Positions 1 through 7,160 of a DNA stretch of 42,695 bases are shown here, piece by piece (the first letter of the stretch is position 1; the number at the start of each line of letters is the position of its first letter). The notes beneath the pieces were generated by a model. That model saw nothing but the letters and a program-made list of their open reading frames with translations, was not told the origin of the DNA and searched no databases. The DNA is from an uncultured Fretibacterium sp. (GTDB lineage: Bacteria > Synergistota > Synergistia > Synergistales > Aminobacteriaceae). The translations under genes were made by a program, and so were the position numbers. The DNA is taken from positions 1-42,695 of the forward strand of contig CALAUZ010000218.1 of assembly GCA_937892105.1 (NCBI GenBank). Direction: 5' to 3'.

Positions 1-1
1 G

Positions 2-331
2 GGGGTAGCATATGCTCTTGAAGGAGGATACTTCAAGGATAATTCACTCGTACTTGAGGGATTAGTCGGCGTAAACTTCTACACTACAGCAGATACCGCT
101 ATACACAGCATAAAGTTTGAGGTTGACGGCAGAACTGACGACAAGGCCGTGCAGTTACAGGAAGCCTCAGAAAGCATAAAGAATGGGGACGAGTACAAGT
201 TCACATGTTACGTTGCAGCCCCCTAAATGGCAAACACAATCACTGCAACACTCTATGATACAGACGGCAATACTCTTCAGACAAAGACCTACTCGGTTCA
301 GGAATATATCACGAATTTTAGGGTAGTGTAG
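2..331 (+). pseudogene. 5'-truncated, nonsense-disrupted surface-protein fragment (upstream half)
   Basis: Frame 2 is open from the window edge to TAA at 224-226 and resumes in the same frame to TAG at 329-331. The translation on both sides of the TAA reads as one domain (…GDEYKFTCYVAAP, stop, MANTITATLYDTDGNTL…). From memory this resembles a C-terminal module of large secreted or leucine-rich-repeat proteins of anaerobes, in which YKFTCYV is followed by a MADTITA-like strand. The codon before ATG is probably a former sense codon (CAA to TAA is one change). The remainder of the same domain is found at 1,046-1,382, so this is one gene interrupted by an insertion. No function beyond 'cell-surface or secreted protein' can be given. 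Confidence 0.6.
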
Positions 332-411
332 CAAAAGTGTTGTTAGCTTCCAATTTAACCTTATGCTGACTGCAATGATATGACATAAACAACTATTTCG
401 AGCCACTACCC
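321..411. repeat. 91-bp element with imperfect terminal inverted repeats
   Basis: GGGTAGTG at 321-328 is mirrored by CACTACCC at 404-411. Extending inward, the two ends match at 18 of 25 positions (GGGTAGTG, then C, AAA and GTTGTT at the same spacing). A third copy of the core, GGTAGTGGC, lies at 1,046-1,054 in direct orientation. The arrangement resembles the end of an insertion sequence or a small MITE, but no transposase is present. Confidence 0.4.
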
Positions 412-1045
412 AAAAATTTCATGTTGTTTTCTGAACGCTGATTAATGCCAGCCAATAGATGAGAGGCTGACCCATTGATTTTCCTTGAAAACGCTGTTGC
501 CAAAGAGATTCATGCCGTTGCTGTCCCTAAGGACGCTCACCATGATTGTGTTGTTCGGCTTCCTCCAGTTCATCTCAACAAGCATTTCGTGCTTCCTCCA
601 CCAACCTTGATAGTACATCTTTACTCTTGCCCGTACTGTTCCGGGTTCTTTCTCGAACGGGTTTTCGTCATATTCCGCGACGGCTTTTGAGGGGTTTGCT
701 GTGGGGTGAAAGTTGGTGAGTACTTTTTCTTTTGCGAATGACACAAAGTCAAAATTTACTGATTCTGCTGCTTCTGCCGATATTGCTATACAGGACAAAA
801 TTCCCATCACGATAAGCAGCGACATTAATACCAGAGCTGTCTTTTTCATTTCACATTACCACCACAGCTAATAATGGGTATAATAACTTACACTAAAATT
901 TTGTTGCTTTACTGACCTCTTTCTATATTTATCAAAGTATACTCAGCAATTTATCTCTGCATATTATTACACTATTAGAAGATAGATATACCCTCATTTG
1001 TGTATGATTTTGTGAAACGCATTTTATCAAAAAGCGGCGTAAAAC
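329..1045. mobile_element. ~717-bp insertion flanked by 7-bp direct repeat GGTAGTG
   Basis: GGTAGTG occurs at 322-328, at the end of the upstream surface-protein fragment, and again at 1,046-1,052, where the downstream fragment begins. In both copies GTA GTG is read in the same codon phase as valine-valine. Deleting the insert plus one repeat copy therefore restores a continuous frame (…EYITNFRVV, then AQSPDKYPEY…). This is what a target-site duplication looks like. The insert carries the minus-strand secreted-protein gene at 442-849 and the inverted repeat at 321-411, but no transposase. The class of element is unknown. Confidence 0.45.
442..849 (-). CDS. Small secreted protein of unknown function (paralogue of the gene at 3,911-4,372)
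   Basis: This 135-residue protein has a clear signal peptide: MKK, a hydrophobic stretch to about residue 23, and cleavage near AISAEA. The mature part shares an ordered set of motifs with the 153-residue protein at 3,911-4,372: FDF.SFA.E.VL..FHPT, a DE.PF.K segment, a Y.GW.R.H.MLVEM strand, a VLRDSNGMNL-like segment and an ending of .WVSL..IGW. I do not recognise a named family. Its ribosome-binding site is weak (GGTGGTAATGTGAA), unlike the AGGAGG of the paralogue. It lies inside the insertion that splits a surface-protein gene, so it may have arrived as a duplicated or mobile copy. Export to the envelope or outside is inferred only from the signal peptide. Confidence 0.75.
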   Translation of the reverse strand: MKKTALVLMSLLIVMGILSCIAISAEAAESVNFDFVSFAKEKVLTNFHPTANPSKAVAEYDENPFEKEPGTVRARVKMYYQGWWRKHEMLVEMNWRKPNNTIMVSVLRDSNGMNLFGNSVFKENQWVSLSSIGWH

Positions 1046-1382
1046 GGTAGTGGCACAATCGCCCGATAAATACCCAGAATACACGGTAAACGCTATCGAG
1101 GCCATAGCGGATTACGGTCATTACGCGCTGGCATACCTTGCGGAGGTTCACGGCTGGATCGCTGCCGAGGGAGGCAGAATGAACGGGATATTCGAGCCGA
1201 TTAACGCTGTTCATACATTCACGGCTGAAGACTTGCAGACGGTGAAAGAGGCTGTGTCATGGAATACAATCACGAAAAACCCTGACCTTATGGGAAATCC
1301 AGTTTTCACCAGCATGGGAATAAAGGACGCAGACATTTCCCTGAACCTTGACTTTGAGACATCAATATATTTCTACCTTTAA
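1046..1382 (+). pseudogene. Surface-protein fragment (downstream half of the gene at 2-331)
   Basis: From GTA GTG at 1,047 the frame reads VVAQSPDKYPEYTVNAIEA and continues with IADYGHYALAYLAEVHGW. It then reaches an IKDADISLNLDFETSIYFYL strand that stops at TAA 1,380-1,382. The ADYGHYA..YLAE..GW and SL.LD.ETSIY..L segments are ones I associate with the C-terminal module of large surface proteins, directly downstream of the MANTITA strand found at 227. After the stop, another frame continues with plausible coding (FNVYRFKTDGIPAHKYELP) until about 1,490, which suggests a further frameshift near 1,375. No start codon with a ribosome-binding site is convincing. The fragment is most likely not expressed as a functional protein. 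Confidence 0.6.
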
Positions 1383-1491
1383 CGTTTACCGCTTCAAGAC
1401 TGACGGCATACCAGCTCACAAATATGAACTTCCCCGAAGCAATAGCGCAATTTGGGAGGGTTTTTTCCCACTGCCGTAATATAATTACTCC

Positions 1492-2562
1492 ATGCAGAAC
1501 ATTATCACTTCCGACAACATCATAAGACTGCTTCTTGACGGGCACGAGACTTTTTCCGCGATGAAACGCGCACTTACACACGCGGAACACTGCATAAACC
1601 TCGAATACTTCTCCTTCCATGATGACGAGACAGGCAGGGCAGTTGCCGGTATTCTCATGAAACGCGCATTGCACGGCGTAAAGGTTAGAATGATACTTGA
1701 CGCTGCGGGAAGCTGGAGGCTCGGCAGAAAGTTTATCCGAAAACTTGAAGGTTCAGGCGTTGAGTTCCGAAGGTTCAGCCCGTTCACGTTCCATAGAGAC
1801 CACAGAAAGATTATCACTGTTGACGGTGTTACGGGATTTCTCGGAGGCTTCAACATAGGCGATATATACCTCAGACAGTGGCGGGATACCCACCTTCAAA
1901 TTGAGGGTGATGCGGTTCGTGAGCTTGACGATATATTTGCCGGAATGTGGAAGAAGTCGGGCGGCAATTATGATGTGCAGTGTACGTGGAAGGATATTGA
2001 GTGTTCGGGCGAGTGTGTGCCTGTGAAGATTTCTGCGAGCGGTGAGGGTGGAAATTTCAGGGCTGTAGCTGACGAGTATATACGTGTGATTTTGTCCGCG
2101 CATAAGAGAATATGGATAACAACCCCGTATTTTGCCCCCGATAAGAAGTTCATGAATGCCCTGTGCAATGCCGCAAAAAATGGTGTTGACGCAAGGATAA
2201 TCATACCGTCATGGTCAAATCACCCGTTAGTGTCTTGGGCCTCACAGTCATATATTGAAGCACTTATAGCCGGAGGAGTTAGGGTGTTCACTTACAGAGA
2301 GGGTTTCATACACGCAAAGACTATGATTGCTGATTATCATGTTGCTTCTGTTGGAACGGCAAACCTTGACGCTTTAAGTTCTGGAATAAATTATGAGGTT
2401 CAGGCGTTTGTATATTCTACGAGGTTAGTGCGTGAACTGGAGAGAGTTTTTGTCGACGACATGGGGAATTGTACGGAGGAGACTGCGTTTGCGAGGAAGA
2501 AACGCCCGGTCATTATGAGAATGAAGGAAGTTGCCGGACGCTTATTATCTCCGATATTATGA
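1492..2562 (+). CDS. Phospholipase D-family protein, cardiolipin synthase-like
   Basis: The 356-residue protein has two HKD signatures: HRKIITVDG (H104, K106, D111) and HAKTMIAD (H274, K276, D281), each followed by the usual glycine/serine-asparagine element (GGFNIGD; GTANLD). This two-motif layout is that of bacterial cardiolipin synthases and related phosphatidyltransferases. They join two phospholipids, or a phospholipid and an alcohol, through a covalent histidine intermediate at the membrane. Unlike classical ClsA it has no N-terminal transmembrane helices, so it is closer to the shorter ClsB-like or soluble PLD group. The substrate is therefore uncertain. The start is the first ATG before INLEYFSF; there is no strong ribosome-binding site at normal spacing. 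It converges with, and overlaps by 6 bp, the membrane-protein gene on the other strand. Confidence 0.85.
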   Translation: MQNIITSDNIIRLLLDGHETFSAMKRALTHAEHCINLEYFSFHDDETGRAVAGILMKRALHGVKVRMILDAAGSWRLGRKFIRKLEGSGVEFRRFSPFTFHRDHRKIITVDGVTGFLGGFNIGDIYLRQWRDTHLQIEGDAVRELDDIFAGMWKKSGGNYDVQCTWKDIECSGECVPVKISASGEGGNFRAVADEYIRVILSAHKRIWITTPYFAPDKKFMNALCNAAKNGVDARIIIPSWSNHPLVSWASQSYIEALIAGGVRVFTYREGFIHAKTMIADYHVASVGTANLDALSSGINYEVQAFVYSTRLVRELERVFVDDMGNCTEETAFARKKRPVIMRMKEVAGRLLSPIL

Positions 2563-3294
2563 CCGCTTAATCTTCAGGAAGTCATATATCCATGCTTCTA
2601 TTATCTCCCAGAACAGCCACAGCACCACCGACAGCACCATCATCACCGCAAACAGCACCTCAACCCACAGCGTCAGCCCGCCTGCAAACCCTGCACCGGT
2701 GAGCGACAATACGGCCATTCCAGGAGCGCGTCCAAAAAGGCATACCAGCGATAACGGAAGTATCTTCAGCTTCGTTAATCCGGCGAGAAAACATACTGCG
2801 TCATCGGGAAGTGCGGGCAGCAAGAATATCATGAAGAATGTCATGTATCCCCCTTCAGATACTACTTTGTCGAAACGCTGTATTACCGTTTCAGGCACTA
2901 TCTTCCTGACAAGCCCAATCCCCAGTAATCTGGCGAGAACCATAGCAATAAGGCTGCCTATGACAAGCCCTAATGTCGTCAATCCCCAGCCCTTCCAGAA
3001 ACCAAAAATAAAACCTCCTGCAAATGCTGCTGCCTGTCCCGGTATTGGTGCTATTACGACCTGCAATACCTGAATTAGTATGAATATCCATTCCGAACCC
3101 TCACCGAGTGCGCGAAGTTCTGAGGGGTTGTGAATGTAGTATGATATTATGGTCTTGATGTCGTCTGGAATGAAGAATTTTGCCGCCCATAGAAGCCCCG
3201 CAATTACGGCCATGATTACGAACGCGGGGATTAATATCATTATGAGGGACGAGAATTTGCGTTTCAGAATATCTATGAAATCTTGTTTTGTCAT
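2557..3294 (-). CDS. VTT-domain (TVP38/TMEM64, SNARE-associated type) membrane protein
   Basis: This is a 245-residue integral membrane protein with about six hydrophobic segments. The central VTT-type signature is visible: an IAPIPGQAAAFAGGFIFG loop (about residues 81-98), then GWGLTTLGLVIGSLIAMVLAR, and a second re-entrant region with FLLPALPDDAVCFLAGLTKL and GRAPGM. In this superfamily (DedA, TMEM41, VMP1, TVP38) such proteins sit in the cytoplasmic membrane and are linked to lipid scrambling or envelope homeostasis; the transported lipid here is unknown. The neighbouring PLD-type synthase suggests a shared role in phospholipid metabolism, but the genes converge and are not co-transcribed. 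Confidence 0.85.
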   Translation of the reverse strand: MTKQDFIDILKRKFSSLIMILIPAFVIMAVIAGLLWAAKFFIPDDIKTIISYYIHNPSELRALGEGSEWIFILIQVLQVVIAPIPGQAAAFAGGFIFGFWKGWGLTTLGLVIGSLIAMVLARLLGIGLVRKIVPETVIQRFDKVVSEGGYMTFFMIFLLPALPDDAVCFLAGLTKLKILPLSLVCLFGRAPGMAVLSLTGAGFAGGLTLWVEVLFAVMMVLSVVLWLFWEIIEAWIYDFLKIKRS

Positions 3295-3296
3295 AA

Positions 3297-3554
3297 TTAT
3301 GCCGGAGTACCTTTCAAATATAATGTATCTGGGCTTATGTCAATATCGCCTGGCCATACAACTGTACCATATTCAACTCTTGCCGAACTGAAAACTTTTG
3401 CAAGATTCTTGTACATTGGGAGATTCAGTAATGGTTTTGCATTATACATTTTGCGCTCTCCATTCCTGAACGTTACAACAAGATTGTAGTCTTCAGCAGT
3501 CTCAACATATGATACTCTCGGCAGCATTTCTTCAGTTCCGTGAATAACGTCCAT
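3297..3554 (-). CDS. DUF2442-type small protein
   Basis: The protein resembles DUF2442: a short beta-rich domain with a V.F.NGE...YNAKPLL strand and a terminal GT.VWPGDIDISPDTLY motif. I place the start at ATG 3,552-3,554 (85 residues). It is preceded by AAGGGAG at a good distance, a site that overlaps the stop codon of the upstream DUF4160 gene. An in-frame ATG at 3,603-3,605 would give 102 residues and overlap that gene by 38 bp, but its ribosome-binding site is weaker. DUF4160 and DUF2442 genes commonly sit side by side as a two-gene unit, which invites comparison with toxin-antitoxin pairs. I know of no settled function. Confidence 0.75.
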   Translation of the reverse strand: MDVIHGTEEMLPRVSYVETAEDYNLVVTFRNGERKMYNAKPLLNLPMYKNLAKVFSSARVEYGTVVWPGDIDISPDTLYLKGTPA

Positions 3555-3567
3555 GTTAATCTCCCTT

Positions 3568-3834
3568 TCAGCGCAATGGGTCAATTCGGAAAGTTTCTTC
3601 GCCATTCAACGCGAGCTTCCAATTTGCTTCCAAGTCTTCCTCATGAAGCAATGCCCAAGCCTTGACCAGTGCTGCCTGCCTTTTAGGGAAATCGCCTGAT
3701 ATGATTTCTCCGTCAAACGCGAATACTGCTTCATAGTCCCCATAATAAGCGTGCATATGAGGCATTTTGTGTTTGTCGTTGTCTCGCCAGAACATTCGGA
3801 TTATTATCCCAAAAAATAAACTTATTGTTGGCAT
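3568..3834 (-). CDS. DUF4160-type small protein
   Basis: This 88-residue protein starts at ATG 3,832-3,834 behind a strong GGAGGG site 5-6 bases upstream. A longer in-frame reading (to 3,933) lacks such a site and runs through a terminator. The sequence opens with MPTISLFFGIIIRMFWRDND and contains HKMPHMHAYYGDYEAVFAFDG, the histidine-rich HxPHxHxxY signature of DUF4160. A helical C-terminus with an ALVKAWALLHEEDL segment follows. The closely spaced downstream gene is DUF2442, its usual partner. The biochemical role is not established. A toxin-antitoxin or nucleic-acid-binding role is only an inference from compact two-gene organisation. Confidence 0.8.
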   Translation of the reverse strand: MPTISLFFGIIIRMFWRDNDKHKMPHMHAYYGDYEAVFAFDGEIISGDFPKRQAALVKAWALLHEEDLEANWKLALNGEETFRIDPLR

Positions 3835-3847
3835 ATTACCCTCCTTC

Positions 3848-3885
3848 AAAAAAACGGACATCAGCAAGAATTTCACCGATGCCCG
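3848..3885 (-). terminator. Rho-independent terminator
   Basis: Read on the minus strand, CGGGCATCGG pairs with CTGATGTCCG (10 bp with two G-U pairs) around an 11-base loop, followed by seven T residues. It lies just after the secreted-protein gene at 3,911-4,372 and before the DUF4160 gene, so it separates two transcripts. Confidence 0.8.
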
Positions 3886-3910
3886 CAATATTATTCCGTT
3901 TTCCTGCTGA

Positions 3911-4372
3911 CTACTTCCAGCCCATCGCCGCAAGACTTACCCATTCGCCTTCCTTGAAGAAACGTGCGCCCTGAAGGTTAAGGCCGTTGGTATCCTTGAG
4001 AATGTTTACACGGACTTTCCTGTCCTCTGCCCGGTAATCCATCTCGATAAGCATTGAGTGCTGTCTCAGCCAACCCTTGTAAAAGATACCAATCTTTGCC
4101 CTCGTGATACCGTCTCCCTTGTCGAAAGGCTTCTCGTCAAAGTCTGCCTGTGCGTCCTCAACCTTCACTGTTGGGTGGAAATCGGGAAGTACTCTTTCCC
4201 TTGCGAAAGCTATGAAGTCAAATTCCCCTGCTTCTGCCCCAGCCGCCGTAGTAGTCTCTGTAACAGCCTCTGCTGCCTCAGTCTCTACGTTTGCTTCTTC
4301 CGCTGACGCTCCAAGTGCGAAAATGCTCATGACGAACACAAGCACAAGAATGGTTAATGCTGTCTTCTTCAT
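3911..4372 (-). CDS. Small secreted protein of unknown function (paralogue of 442-849)
   Basis: This 153-residue protein has an N-terminal signal peptide (MKKTALTILVLVFVMSIF, cleavage near ASAEE). A Glu/Ala/Thr-rich spacer of about 25 residues follows, then a domain shared with the 442-849 product: FDFIAFARERVLPDFHPT, a DEKPFDKG segment, YKGWLRQHSMLIEM, ILKDTNGLNL and a terminal WVSLAAMGWK. The shared pattern of aromatic and charged residues suggests a small beta-rich secreted domain, but I recognise no named family. The start has an AGGAGG site, and a strong terminator (3,848-3,885) follows, so it is a single-gene transcript. The low-complexity acidic spacer is absent from its paralogue. Confidence 0.8.
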   Translation of the reverse strand: MKKTALTILVLVFVMSIFALGASAEEANVETEAAEAVTETTTAAGAEAGEFDFIAFARERVLPDFHPTVKVEDAQADFDEKPFDKGDGITRAKIGIFYKGWLRQHSMLIEMDYRAEDRKVRVNILKDTNGLNLQGARFFKEGEWVSLAAMGWK

Positions 4373-4435
4373 TATGATAATGCCTCCTGTGTGAATTTAT
4401 GCGTGAATTGTACCAGTCTCACAGCAAAAAGCAAA

Positions 4436-5065
4436 TCACAGTCTTCTCACAAGTACTAGCAATAAATGCCCTTCCTTCAAGGAAACAACAGCTTCCTCAT
4501 CGGTTGAAAGCACTTCATTGCTTATGCCGTACTGGTATTCGGAGGAAATTTCGCCGTCATTGAGGTTATACTTCGCTCCCGTAATCGTAATTCCTCGTGC
4601 CGTACCTGTGATATTCATCAATGAGAAGTAACGCCACCACCATTGCACCTTCATCGTTTCACCAGCTGACATTATGCTCATTTCGCACCAGTCATCAGCG
4701 ATAACAGCAGGTATTCCTCTGTTCTTCAGCATCAGGAGCGCGTATATGTTCCCCAAAGTCATATCAGAACGTCCGCCGGTAACACCCATCATTATTACCT
4801 TGCTGAAGCCGCGATGAATTGCCTCCTTCACCGCAAATATCGTGTCCGTATCGTCCTTAACGACAGGAAGAGTGATAACGTTGTCAGTATTCTCAGGTTT
4901 CGGGTGTGAGTCGAAGTCGCCGATTATCAAGGAGGGAGGTATTCCTATGCCGTCAGCATGTTTCAGACCGCAGTCGCAGTATATGACGAAATCATCATCA
5001 TGGAAATATGACCGCATAAGCCTGTAATCCCGTATTTCCGCGCCGCCAATAATCACACATCTCAT
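4436..5065 (-). CDS. thiN: Thiamin pyrophosphokinase
   Basis: ThiN transfers pyrophosphate from ATP to thiamin, giving TPP. The family's motifs are in order: CDCGLKHA, the IIGDFDS metal/nucleotide loop, KDDTDT, and GGRSDMTLGN. A small C-terminal beta domain ends the protein. The start is ATG 5,063-5,065, which overlaps the TGA stop of the upstream thiD-tenA gene as ATGA and implies translational coupling; an in-frame upstream codon at 5,077 is less likely. It is the last gene of the riboswitch-led thiamin operon. Its presence together with thiE and a phosphatase, and with no thiL seen in the window, suggests that TPP is formed from free thiamin rather than by phosphorylating TMP. Confidence 0.9.
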   Translation of the reverse strand: MRCVIIGGAEIRDYRLMRSYFHDDDFVIYCDCGLKHADGIGIPPSLIIGDFDSHPKPENTDNVITLPVVKDDTDTIFAVKEAIHRGFSKVIMMGVTGGRSDMTLGNIYALLMLKNRGIPAVIADDWCEMSIMSAGETMKVQWWWRYFSLMNITGTARGITITGAKYNLNDGEISSEYQYGISNEVLSTDEEAVVSLKEGHLLLVLVRRL

Positions 5066-6519
5066 TCTTCGTTCCACCCCATATCCCAGAAGCCCATCTC
5101 ATACTCCGAACATGCCCTGAATATCTCCGCAAGGTGCTTCATCTGTTCATTGCTGTAACCTTCGCAGGCATTCTCAAGGAACGACACAAGAATATCATTG
5201 AGGCCGCAATATTCTTCGCCGGAGTATGTACGTATCCATGTGCCGTAAAGCTCATGATTTACTGAAGCAGGGTTATTCTTCACGATATTCTTTGCGATGT
5301 CCTCATAGCTCAATGCGCAGGACAGTATAGCCGCAAGAATTTCTGCCTCGCCCTCCTCGTAAGCAACCCTCAACATGTAGGAAGTGTAGGACAAATTCGC
5401 CAGTTTCCGGCCCGTAACGTCAATTTCCTCCTGAGTTACACCGAGCCTGCCCATGTAGCCTTTGTGTATGTTCATCTCGACATTAGCTATTGCCTCGATT
5501 ACTGACGTGAAGAGTTTTGCTGTCTCAAGAGATTTCGTCTTTGCTATTCCAAGCGCGAAAACTTTGCTGTACTCGTTGAGATAGTGATAATCCTGAATGA
5601 TATAACGCCTGAACTTCTGAGGATTTAGCGTCCCAGTCTCAAGTCCCTTCACGAAAGAATGATCGTTGTACTCCGGCCATATATCGCTGACTGAAGCCAT
5701 TAGGAACGCTCTTATGTCCCGTTTTTCCGCAAACTTTCCTGTGAGGTTAAAGGCATGTTTCATAGGCCCACAGCCCTTCCCCAAATCCAGCATTGCACCG
5801 AGAGCACCCGAAATATATTCCTTTGCACGGCCGACAGCCTCATTCATGGGAAATCCCTTAGCGAGGTTGGCAGCTATCGCACTTGAAAGTGTACAGCCTG
5901 TTCCGTGAGTGTTGCGGGTGTCTATCCTTTTGCCGTGAAACCACGTGAGATTTTCCCCATCACACAGGATATCATCAGCGTCATTAACAGCATGGCCGCC
6001 CTTCACGAGTACGGCACAGCCGTAAGAAGCACTAATCTTGCGCCCGGCATTCTCCATGTCTTCACGCCCGGCAATCTTCATGCCTGAGAGTATTTCTGCC
6101 TCTGGAATGTTTGGAGTTGCGATGACAGCGAGAGGGAGTAATTCTTCTGCGAGAGAGGATACTGCGTTCTCATTGATGAGCCTTGCACCGCTTGTCGAGA
6201 CCATAACAGGATCTACAACGATATTACGAGCGTCATAGTGTTTTAGTGCTTCAGCAATTTCGTGAATCAGCCCTGAACTGGATACCATTCCGATTTTCAC
6301 AGCGTCAGGGAATATGTCAGAGAATACAGCATCAATCTGCTGTCTGAGAAATTCCGGCGTAACCTCCATAATCCCCGTAACTCCCAGAGTATTCTGTGCC
6401 GTAAGTGCCGTAACCGCGCTCATTGCGAACACTCCATTCATCGTCATGGCCTTAATGTCCGCCTGTATCCCCGCACCTCCCGAACTATCACTGCCTGCAA
6501 TCGTCAATGCTGTATTCAT
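5062..6519 (-). CDS. thiD: ThiD-TenA fusion: HMP/HMP-P kinase with C-terminal thiaminase II domain
   Basis: This 485-residue protein joins two thiamin-salvage enzymes. Residues 1 to about 258 are ThiD: AGSDSSGGAGIQADIK near the start, VVDPVMVSTSGA at about 101-112, and the anion-hole GTGC at 206-209. ThiD phosphorylates 4-amino-5-hydroxymethyl-2-methylpyrimidine and then its monophosphate. Residues 270-485 are TenA/THI-4 type: WPEYNDHSFVKGLETGTL, QDYHYL (D310), a candidate nucleophile C401 in ILSCALSYEDI, a YGTWIRTYSG segment and the final FWDMGW. TenA hydrolyses aminopyrimidines from degraded thiamin. The pair in one chain links recovery of the pyrimidine to its phosphorylation. The start ATG overlaps the upstream HAD stop by 4 bp, as does its own stop with thiN. 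Confidence 0.92.
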   Translation of the reverse strand: MNTALTIAGSDSSGGAGIQADIKAMTMNGVFAMSAVTALTAQNTLGVTGIMEVTPEFLRQQIDAVFSDIFPDAVKIGMVSSSGLIHEIAEALKHYDARNIVVDPVMVSTSGARLINENAVSSLAEELLPLAVIATPNIPEAEILSGMKIAGREDMENAGRKISASYGCAVLVKGGHAVNDADDILCDGENLTWFHGKRIDTRNTHGTGCTLSSAIAANLAKGFPMNEAVGRAKEYISGALGAMLDLGKGCGPMKHAFNLTGKFAEKRDIRAFLMASVSDIWPEYNDHSFVKGLETGTLNPQKFRRYIIQDYHYLNEYSKVFALGIAKTKSLETAKLFTSVIEAIANVEMNIHKGYMGRLGVTQEEIDVTGRKLANLSYTSYMLRVAYEEGEAEILAAILSCALSYEDIAKNIVKNNPASVNHELYGTWIRTYSGEEYCGLNDILVSFLENACEGYSNEQMKHLAEIFRACSEYEMGFWDMGWNEE

Positions 6520-7160
6520 TCCCTGAAACCTCCTGTGAAATCTGTGATGTAGTAGTCTGAAACTTCCCGTATTCTTTCCCTGTCATGAACGGCTGAAGCG
6601 TCCTCAACCCCGAACGTTATGAACCCCGCACGTTTTGCCGTCTCAATCGCGAACAATGCGTCCTCAAACACGCCTATATTCTCAGGCTGCAAACCCATAA
6701 ACTCTGCGCACTCCAGAAAGATTTTTGCCTCATGCTTCGTAGTTCCAAGTTCAGAACACGTGAAGACAGCGGCAAAGCAACTGGCGATATTGTTACGTTC
6801 AAGCGCAGACATGAGCAAATTCCTGTCCCCTGATGTTGCAATGACCATCGGGATATTTCTGTCCTTCATTCCTTCGAGTAAAACTTTAACGCCCGTTTTA
6901 AGCATGACTTCATGTCTGTAGAATTCCTCGATAATGCCAAGTATCCCACGCATAATCCCGTCATGTGAATGCTTCAGTCCGTAATGCTTCTTGAGATATG
7001 CGCAGCCCTGCTCAAGGCTCATTGGGTAAAGTATCCGCGATAACCTTTCCTCCGGCTGTATGTGAATGCTCTCAAGATATCGTGTGCCTAATTCCTGCCA
7101 TATGTGCATGGAGTTCAGCAATGTACCGTCAGCGTCAAAAATTGCTCCTTTAAGCCTCAT
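6516..7160 (-). CDS. HAD-superfamily phosphatase, candidate thiamin-monophosphate phosphatase
   Basis: Starting at ATG 7,158-7,160 (11 bp overlap with thiE), the 214-residue protein opens with GAIFDADGTLL, the DxD nucleophile motif (D9, D11). A beta-phosphoglucomutase-like helical cap follows, then motif II VIATSGD, a lysine in GTTKHEAKIF, and motif III GVFEDALFAIETAKRAG. This is a Cof/PGM-like HAD phosphatase. It lies between thiE, whose product is TMP, and thiN, which needs free thiamin. That position makes TMP dephosphorylation its most economical role. The biochemical activity is inferred from context; related HAD proteins have many substrates. In-frame codons further upstream lie deep inside thiE and look wrong. 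Confidence 0.85.
   Translation of the reverse strand: MRLKGAIFDADGTLLNSMHIWQELGTRYLESIHIQPEERLSRILYPMSLEQGCAYLKKHYGLKHSHDGIMRGILGIIEEFYRHEVMLKTGVKVLLEGMKDRNIPMVIATSGDRNLLMSALERNNIASCFAAVFTCSELGTTKHEAKIFLECAEFMGLQPENIGVFEDALFAIETAKRAGFITFGVEDASAVHDRERIREVSDYYITDFTGGFRE

Noticed and set aside
224..226. In-frame TAA, and TAG at 10,777 and 19,465, as evidence of stop-codon reassignment or recoding
   Set aside because: All three stop codons end intact housekeeping genes in the same window. The affected genes show other lesions, so decay explains these codons better.
3835..3933. A longer DUF4160 protein beginning at 3,933
   Set aside because: The extension runs through a strong terminator hairpin and lacks a ribosome-binding site, while ATG 3,834 has a strong one.
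5065..5077. An upstream in-frame start for thiN at 5,077
   Set aside because: ATGA overlap at 5,062-5,065 gives a typical coupled start and the family's usual N-terminus.
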